A stretch of DNA of 27,457 nt from a virus: the IMG/VR virus record IMGVR_UViG_3300017751_000168, positions 1-27,457 of that record. One strand, given 5' to 3'. The notes under the pieces were generated by a model, which ran no database searches, had not been told where the DNA came from, and saw only the letters and a list, made by a program, of their open reading frames with translations. Positions 23,737 through 27,457 of the stretch are shown here, piece by piece (position 1 is the stretch's first letter; every line of letters starts with the position of its first letter). Both the position numbers and the translations under genes were made by a program.

Positions 23737-24444
23737 ATGGCATTGCCTAAGTTAAATAACAACCCAAAGTATAAGTGTACGGTACCCTCTAGTAAAGAGG
23801 TAGTAACATACAGACCATACTTGGTGAAAGAAGAAAAGGTTTTGATGATAGCATTTGAAACTGGTGATCAGAAACAAGCATTGGGAGCAATCGTAGATAC
23901 TCTAGATGCATGTATTGACGGTGATCAGAACGTAGGTGACTTGACTACATTTGATGTGGAGTATTTGTTTACTCAGATCAGATCTAAGTCAGTCGGTGAA
24001 ACATCTAAGATACTAGTACCATGTGGTGCATGTAATCATAAGAATGAAGTATCAGTAAATCTGGCAGATATCGAAGTCAAGTTTAAAGAAGACTTCACTG
24101 ATAGAGTTCAGATTACGGATGAAATCTCTATTGAGATGAAGTATCCGACATACAGTCAAGTAATCAATATGGATTTTGAAGGTGACCAGACTGCTATGGG
24201 TATGGACATTCTTTGTAATTCTATCAGTGCGATTATGACTGAAGAAGAACGAACAGATTGTAAAGATATTAAACAGGAAGAGATTCAAGAGTTCTTAGAC
24301 TCTATGACATCTGAACAGTTTGGTAAACTATCCGCTTTCGTAGAGACACTTCCTTCTCTCGAAAAGGATCTCAAGGTTCCGTGTGAATCTTGTGGAGAAA
24401 CTATTGAAAGGACATTAAAAGGTATATCGGATTTTTTATCATAA
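23737..24444 (+). CDS. gp26: Baseplate hub protein/tail assembly chaperone gp26 (zero-frame product)
   Basis: This 235-residue protein matches the T4-type gp26 baseplate-hub family. It has an N-terminal KYKCTVPSSKEVVTYRPYLV, then KEEKVLMIAFETGD, then FDVEYLFTQIRSKSVGE (73-88). It ends with the family's F-x-x-x-LP-x-L pattern (FVETLPSLEKDL, 201-212). Two Cys pairs, C96-x2-C99 (CGAC) and C216-x2-C219 (CESC), look like a zinc ribbon. It lies just before the tape-measure gene, where many phages have tail assembly chaperones. AGGAG (23724-23728) eight bases before the ATG is the strongest ribosome-binding site in this block. The last codons contain T TTT TTA (24432-24438), which could send some ribosomes into the -1 frame to make a longer product. 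Confidence 0.9.
   Translation: MALPKLNNNPKYKCTVPSSKEVVTYRPYLVKEEKVLMIAFETGDQKQALGAIVDTLDACIDGDQNVGDLTTFDVEYLFTQIRSKSVGETSKILVPCGACNHKNEVSVNLADIEVKFKEDFTDRVQITDEISIEMKYPTYSQVINMDFEGDQTAMGMDILCNSISAIMTEEERTDCKDIKQEEIQEFLDSMTSEQFGKLSAFVETLPSLEKDLKVPCESCGETIERTLKGISDFLS
24432..24438 (+). promoter_or_regulatory. Candidate programmed -1 frameshift site, T TTT TTA
   Basis: In the gp26 frame the end reads GAT TTT TTA TCA TAA, so bases 24432-24438 are an X XXY YYZ heptamer, T TTT TTA, the type used at the HIV gag-pol junction. Slipping back one base lets both tRNAs re-pair and opens a frame of 64 further codons to 24632. The zero-frame stop follows only one codon after the heptamer. A downstream stem TTGGTC/GACCAA (24462-24467 with 24479-24484, loop of 11) could help, although it starts further away than is usual for a stimulator. 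Confidence 0.72.
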
Positions 24445-24632
24445 ACCTTTCTCACGATAATTTGGTCAATCATTATAAGACCAATTTTTCGTTGATGCAA
24501 CATCATCATTATAGTCTAAGTGAAATGGATATGATGATGCCGTGGGAAAGGGAGATATACGTAAGCATGTTATTAGATTATATTAAGGAAGAAAACGACA
24601 GAATTAAACAGGAAAACATGAGAAGGCAGTAA
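24438..24632 (+). CDS. -1 frame extension of gp26 (tail assembly chaperone long form, GT-like)
   Basis: Read in the -1 frame after the slippery site, this stretch is open for 64 codons, IINLSHDNLVNHYKTNF onward, to a TAA one base before the tape-measure ATG. With the first 234 residues of gp26 the fusion would be 298 residues. The added part has a coherent, charged, protein-like sequence: HHHYSLSEMDMMMPWEREIY, then a helix LLDYIKEENDRIKQENMRRQ. This resembles the short frames that marine T4-like phages and other tailed phages carry just before the tape measure. The frame has no ATG before 24495, and I see no ribosome-binding site there, so frameshifting explains it better than independent initiation. 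In lambda the analogous gpG/gpGT pair binds the tape measure. A free-standing 45-aa protein from 24495 is the alternative. Confidence 0.7.
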   Translation: MINLSHDNLVNHYKTNFSLMQHHHYSLSEMDMMMPWEREIYVSMLLDYIKEENDRIKQENMRRQ

Positions 24633-24633
24633 A

Positions 24634-26790
24634 ATGGCAGACAACATATCACTACAAAAGTCAATCGATATGCTCCGTGTCGAGAATGCGAAGGATGCTG
24701 AAAATAAGCAGTCCAGAGATTTAAGGCAAGAAAAGGAACTAGTCAACTTGAACAAAAACTTCAAGAAGTTCCTTGACGGTGTTGCGGGCGGAAAGAAAGA
24801 CGAAGAGGAAGAGAGACGGGATAAGAAGAAGAAGAAACCATCTTCGGCAGGATCCCCTATCGGTGATATGGCATCAGAACTAAAAGGTGCAAACCTTGGT
24901 ATCGGTTCAATGATCGGTGTGTTGACTGCGGCGGTTGCCGGTCTTGCTGTAGGTATTGCTGAGACAATAGGTCGTTTTGTAAAGAACATTCTACCCAAGT
25001 CTTTTCTAAATGCCTTGAGCAATATGAAGAATGCTTTCATAGCAGGAACCAATGGTGTCAAGAGTGTATCCAAAACTACTAATGGTGCATTCAAAAAGAT
25101 GGGATTCATTAGTAGTGCAATCAATAAAGTAGGTAAGACATTCTTCCTTATAGGAAAGGGTTTTGAAAAAGTAGGTAAAATTGCATCTAACATACGTGCC
25201 ACTGTAAGTGGTAATATATCGAAAGGTGTCACTACAATGCAATCCGCATTTAAAACTCTGACTAAACCATTCACTGCAATTAGTAAGGCACTGGGTGCTA
25301 CTACTAAGTCTACTGGATTAGTTACCACAGTATTTGGTAAAATAAGTGGGTTCTTTAGTAATTTAGGTAAGGGTATTAAGTTACCCAATATGAATTTATT
25401 CTCTAAGGTCTTTAGTGCATTCCGTGTTATTGGTGGAAAGATTCCAGTCATAGGACAGATCATTGCAGTCTTCATTGGTATCTTCGATGGTATCAAAGAT
25501 GCTTTCGCACAGACAGGTGATCTTGGTGATAAGATCATTCGTGGTATATACTCTGCGATTGGTGCGGGACTAGGATTCTTCTTCGGTGGTCTACTAGATC
25601 TTGTAAAGAATGGATTGAGTTGGATACTATCTAAGTTCGACTTCACCAAAGGAGTGAGTGCATGGTTAGATAGTTTCAGTTTTGAAGAGATGATCATTAG
25701 TTGGTTCGATTTCCTTGGTGATACGTTAATTAATATAAAGAGAAGTATTGGAGAGTTCGTATCCAACTTCAGTATCGGTGAATTCATCGATAATCTTTCT
25801 GAGTCATTCTTTGGCATGGTTGATTCTATCGGAAAAGCAATCAGTGGTGGTATTACATCGATAAAGGATAGGATTGCTAACTTCTCTATTGGTGATGCAC
25901 TTGCCGGTGCTTTGGATTGGGCACATGAGATGAAAGAATCACTTAAAGCATTTATCCGTGGTACACTTCCAGATCCGGATTCATGGAAAGGTATGCTGAT
26001 CCCAGATAAGATATATGATTGGGTTGGTGAGGCAAAACCAGAACCAAAGGTAGTGAAGGAAGAATCTGGTGGTGAACTAGATCCTGTGGATGTTGTTCCA
26101 GAAGACGCACTTACTCAAAAAGATGTTATTGGTATTACCGCAGAAGAACAAGCAAGTAATATGGCATCAATGCAGGCGGCAAGAGACGCACTATCTAGTG
26201 ACGGCCCAGTAGAAGAAGAAGACTTCCATATGCAGAATGATGATGGAGATGATGATCTTGATTCAATCTCTGCCGAAGACGTGGAATCAAATGTAGTCGC
26301 AATAGATCCAGAAACAGCGGCATTCTTGAAAGAACTAGAAAGTCCAGAGTTTATTGCTGAAGCAAAAGCAAAACGTGAAAAACGTGAAGCAGATATGTTG
26401 AAGATGCAGGAAGAGGCGGCAATACGTAGAGAAGAATTCCGAAAGGCAGATGAAGAAAAGTATAGGTTGAGTCTTCTAAGGAGAGAAGAAGACTACAAAA
26501 TGATGCTCGAAACTGGTGTCGATCATCGTAGTGGTAAAGAGTTAACAGATGCTCAGAGAGCAATGGCAGAAAAAGGACTAGTAAGGATTGATAAGATACA
26601 AGCACGTAAGGGTTATGATATCGATCAAATGTCTAAAGAGAATGCACAAAATTCTGGACAAACCAATGTGAATGTGGTAGCACCACAAACCTCTACTCAG
26701 AATGTAAATAACACTGCACAGACTACAGCAGTTATGGATGCAAACCATTCAACTGTAGATCCAAACGACAGACAAGCAAGTTTTGGGTAA
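24634..26790 (+). CDS. gp29: Tape-measure-like tail protein (gp29 role)
   Basis: The 718-residue protein directly follows the candidate chaperone frame, the usual place of the tape measure (T4 gp29: about 590 residues), which sets tail length inside the tube. It starts with a charged helix (1-70, ending RRDKKKKKPS). Hydrophobic helical segments follow: GIGSMIGVLTAAVAGLAVGI (about 88-107), IPVIGQIIAVFIGIFDGI (about 270-287) and IYSAIGAGLGFFFGGLLDLV (about 304-323). Amphipathic Ile/Phe/Gly/Lys-rich repeats lie between them. The last 250 residues are acidic, then a long Glu/Arg/Lys coiled coil (about 560-660), and end in a Gln/Asn/Thr-rich tail. The membrane-like helices fit proteins that enter the host membrane during ejection. 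AAGG lies seven bases before the ATG. Sequence similarity to T4 gp29 itself is not visible to me; the call is by position and composition. Confidence 0.82.
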   Translation: MADNISLQKSIDMLRVENAKDAENKQSRDLRQEKELVNLNKNFKKFLDGVAGGKKDEEEERRDKKKKKPSSAGSPIGDMASELKGANLGIGSMIGVLTAAVAGLAVGIAETIGRFVKNILPKSFLNALSNMKNAFIAGTNGVKSVSKTTNGAFKKMGFISSAINKVGKTFFLIGKGFEKVGKIASNIRATVSGNISKGVTTMQSAFKTLTKPFTAISKALGATTKSTGLVTTVFGKISGFFSNLGKGIKLPNMNLFSKVFSAFRVIGGKIPVIGQIIAVFIGIFDGIKDAFAQTGDLGDKIIRGIYSAIGAGLGFFFGGLLDLVKNGLSWILSKFDFTKGVSAWLDSFSFEEMIISWFDFLGDTLINIKRSIGEFVSNFSIGEFIDNLSESFFGMVDSIGKAISGGITSIKDRIANFSIGDALAGALDWAHEMKESLKAFIRGTLPDPDSWKGMLIPDKIYDWVGEAKPEPKVVKEESGGELDPVDVVPEDALTQKDVIGITAEEQASNMASMQAARDALSSDGPVEEEDFHMQNDDGDDDLDSISAEDVESNVVAIDPETAAFLKELESPEFIAEAKAKREKREADMLKMQEEAAIRREEFRKADEEKYRLSLLRREEDYKMMLETGVDHRSGKELTDAQRAMAEKGLVRIDKIQARKGYDIDQMSKENAQNSGQTNVNVVAPQTSTQNVNNTAQTTAVMDANHSTVDPNDRQASFG

Positions 26791-26878
26791 GTACTTAGTC
26801 ACATATAGAACCCTACTCGTACTATGGTGCAGTCTTGGACTGAACGTAGGGTTTCTTATCGCACTTCTGTTCCTATAA
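26783..26878 (+). CDS. Possible 31-codon hydrophobic peptide overlapping the tape-measure end
   Basis: From TTG at 26783 to TAA at 26878, in the +1 frame relative to the tape-measure gene, the frame encodes a short basic N-terminus (GKYLVTYR) and a strongly hydrophobic remainder (TLLVLWCSLGLNVGFLIALL region), as in a one-span membrane peptide. Against it: there is no ATG, no clear ribosome-binding site, and most of it overlaps an RNA hairpin. It may be chance. Confidence 0.25.
   Translation: MGKYLVTYRTLLVLWCSLGLNVGFLIALLFL
26809..26853 (+). other. Nested hairpin after the tape-measure gene
   Basis: An eight-base outer stem AACCCTAC/GTAGGGTT (26809-26816 with 26846-26853) encloses a five-base stem CAGTC/GACTG (26830-26834 with 26838-26842, loop TTG). 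No T-run follows on the plus strand, so it is not a standard terminator. It could protect the 3' end of the late transcript from exonucleases or slow RNA polymerase at the convergent junction. Confidence 0.55.
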
Positions 26879-26901
26879 AAAAAGGGGTGTTACCACCCCT
26901 T
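26877..26901 (-). terminator. Rho-independent terminator of the 55-aa gene (minus strand)
   Basis: An eight-base perfect stem AAGGGGTG/CACCCCTT (26882-26889 with 26894-26901) has a four-base loop. On the minus strand it runs into seven T (26877-26883). The loop contains the TAA stop of the 55-aa gene (26890-26892). It also separates that gene from the convergent tape-measure operon. Confidence 0.85.
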
Positions 26902-27057
26902 GCTAATTCGTGTATCAAAGTAATATTGTTTACACTCCTTAACCGTTTTGGAAGTACCTTCCTTAACTTCCTTATCACATAGATCATTTAATTTCATCGA
27001 ACCGTCTACGGCACCAATGGTACCCATGACAACGATAACCCAAAAAACTATAGTCAT
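26890..27057 (-). CDS. Small membrane or secreted protein (55 aa), unknown function
   Basis: The ATG at 27057 is preceded by AAAGGAG with good spacing; another ATG at 27061 is too close to that site and out of frame. The product has 55 residues. Its first 16 are hydrophobic (MTIVFWVIVVMGTIGA), a membrane anchor or signal sequence, followed by VDGS. The remaining part is hydrophilic and lysine-rich with two Cys (LCDKEVKEGTSKTVKECKQY) that could form a disulfide outside the cytoplasm. I recognise no family. It lies between two minus-strand terminators, downstream of gp32. I see no promoter in the short gap, so it is probably expressed by read-through from gp32. Confidence 0.75.
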   Translation of the reverse strand: MTIVFWVIVVMGTIGAVDGSMKLNDLCDKEVKEGTSKTVKECKQYYFDTRISKGW

Positions 27058-27078
27058 ACATTACTCCTTTCTATAAAC

Positions 27079-27103
27079 AAAAAAAGGGAACCCGAAGGTT
27101 CCC
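27079..27103 (-). terminator. Rho-independent terminator downstream of gp32 (minus strand)
   Basis: On the minus strand the perfect seven-base stem GGGAACC/GGTTCCC with a TTCG tetraloop (stem bases 27086-27092 and 27097-27103) is followed by seven T (27079-27085). It follows the gp32 stop by about 50 bases and precedes the 55-aa gene. Confidence 0.9.
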
Positions 27104-27112
27104 ATAAAGTGG

Positions 27113-27150
27113 TAGGTTTCACTCACTCCCCGTGAGTTTACCTATTTTCT
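27113..27150 (+). terminator. Possible plus-strand terminator hairpin before the gp32 end
   Basis: TAGGT/ACCTA (27113-27117 with 27140-27144) and ACTCAC/GTGAGT (27121-27126 with 27132-27137) form a two-part stem with a small internal loop. On the plus strand TTTTCTTTTTATT follows. It may stop rightward transcripts that leave the tape-measure operon before they run antisense into gp32. Confidence 0.55.
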
Positions 27151-27155
27151 TTTTA

Positions 27156-27457
27156 TTATTCTGCTTGTGCCATCTGTGCAAAGTATGACAATGTGTCATC
27201 CTCTTCAGCAGATGCGGATGCAGTTTCCGGTGCAGAAACAATCTCTGGTTCTGGGGCAGATTTTCCAACCTGTTGTTCCGCAGTCTCAGTGAGTGCTTCA
27301 TTCTTTTGAGTCACGTTTGCACCTACAGCAGTACCAAGTACTAACTCTAGACGTGATTCGAGATCTTGATAAGACTTGAAGTTCTCTGGATCAACAAACT
27401 CACCTAAGTCAAATTGTTGATTGTAAGTTGCTTCGAGTTTAGTCTCATCCGCATCAA
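27156..27457 (-). CDS. gp32: Single-stranded DNA-binding protein gp32, C-terminal part (runs off right edge)
   Basis: Only the last 100 codons are in the window. ETKLEATYNQQFDLGEFVDP then ENFKSYQDLESRLELVLGTA parallels T4 gp32 near its end, in particular T4 FKSFEELNTKFGQVMGTAV. A linker rich in Glu, Ala and Pro follows (GKSAPEPEIVSAPETASASA), then an acidic tail EEDDTLSYFAQMAQAE. In T4 the acidic C-terminal tail of gp32 binds other replication and recombination proteins. The DNA-binding core with its zinc site must lie beyond the edge. The gene is followed by a strong terminator at 27079-27103. Confidence 0.88.
   Translation of the reverse strand, partial: DADETKLEATYNQQFDLGEFVDPENFKSYQDLESRLELVLGTAVGANVTQKNEALTETAEQQVGKSAPEPEIVSAPETASASAEEDDTLSYFAQMAQAE

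Noticed and set aside
24495-24632. Independent 45-codon gene starting at ATG 24495 after gp26.
   Set aside because: No Shine-Dalgarno sequence precedes it, and the frame stays open upstream exactly to the in-phase slippery site, so frameshifting is the simpler reading; kept as the alternative.
24573-25817. Long minus-strand frame of 414 codons opposite the tape-measure gene.
   Set aside because: It is fully antisense to a well-supported gene, has a Pro/Ser/Leu-rich composition typical of reverse-complement shadow frames, no ribosome-binding site and no recognisable motif.
1-27457. CRISPR arrays, insertion sequences, tRNA genes, integrase or attachment sites.
   Set aside because: Reading both strands by eye showed no spaced direct repeats, transposase motifs, cloverleaf sequences or recombinase genes.

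Overview
The window reads as part of the late, structural region of a T4-like contractile-tailed phage (myovirus). The type fits marine T4-like phages of cyanobacteria and pelagic bacteria: AT-rich DNA, tightly packed genes with ATGA or TAATG overlaps, T4-type baseplate proteins with marine-style sequence features, and late-promoter octamers TATAAATA. No host gene, tRNA, integrase, insertion sequence or CRISPR array is seen. The host cannot be named from this sequence. T4 homologies are from recalled protein sequences and motifs, not database searches.

Left block, minus strand, read from 21219 down to 1: a nearly complete baseplate cluster. Order: gp48 tube cap, gp53 wedge, gp27-like hub, a gp5 OB-fold spike protein, a T7-lysozyme-like amidase protein, the gp5 needle beta-helix, an unknown 201-aa protein, gp25, gp6, a short gp7-like protein, a fibre-like protein, gp8, a 1983-aa DUF4815-type fibre/baseplate protein, an 82-aa coiled-coil protein, and the N-terminal 221 residues of another fibre protein running off the left edge. 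Late-promoter octamers precede gp48, gp25 and the 333-aa fibre protein.

Middle block, plus strand, 21231 to 26790: gp4 head-completion protein (nuclease-like), a sulfotransferase, a conserved 193-aa protein, a tail-tube-fold protein, gp26, a downstream reading frame reachable from gp26 by -1 frameshift at a T TTT TTA site, and a tape-measure protein (gp29 role). The divergent start of the two blocks (21220-21266) carries two facing late promoters.

Right end, minus strand: the C-terminal 100 residues of gp32 single-stranded DNA-binding protein, a terminator, an unlisted 55-aa membrane/secreted small protein, and a second terminator whose loop holds that gene's stop codon. The tape-measure gene converges on this unit. 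The junction contains a nested hairpin and a possible 31-codon hydrophobic ORF.

How it works together: gp26/frameshift product, gp29, gp27, gp5 parts and the amidase should build the central hub and spike. gp25, gp6, gp7-like, gp53 and gp8 form the wedges. The giant DUF4815 protein and fibres sit peripherally. gp48 and the tube-fold protein start the tail tube on the hub, and gp4 finishes the head. The most notable points are the candidate programmed frameshift in gp26, the gp5 spike split over three genes with an amidase in the middle, the late-expressed sulfotransferase, and a gp7 reduced to its C-terminal part. No stretch above 300 bases lacks a gene.
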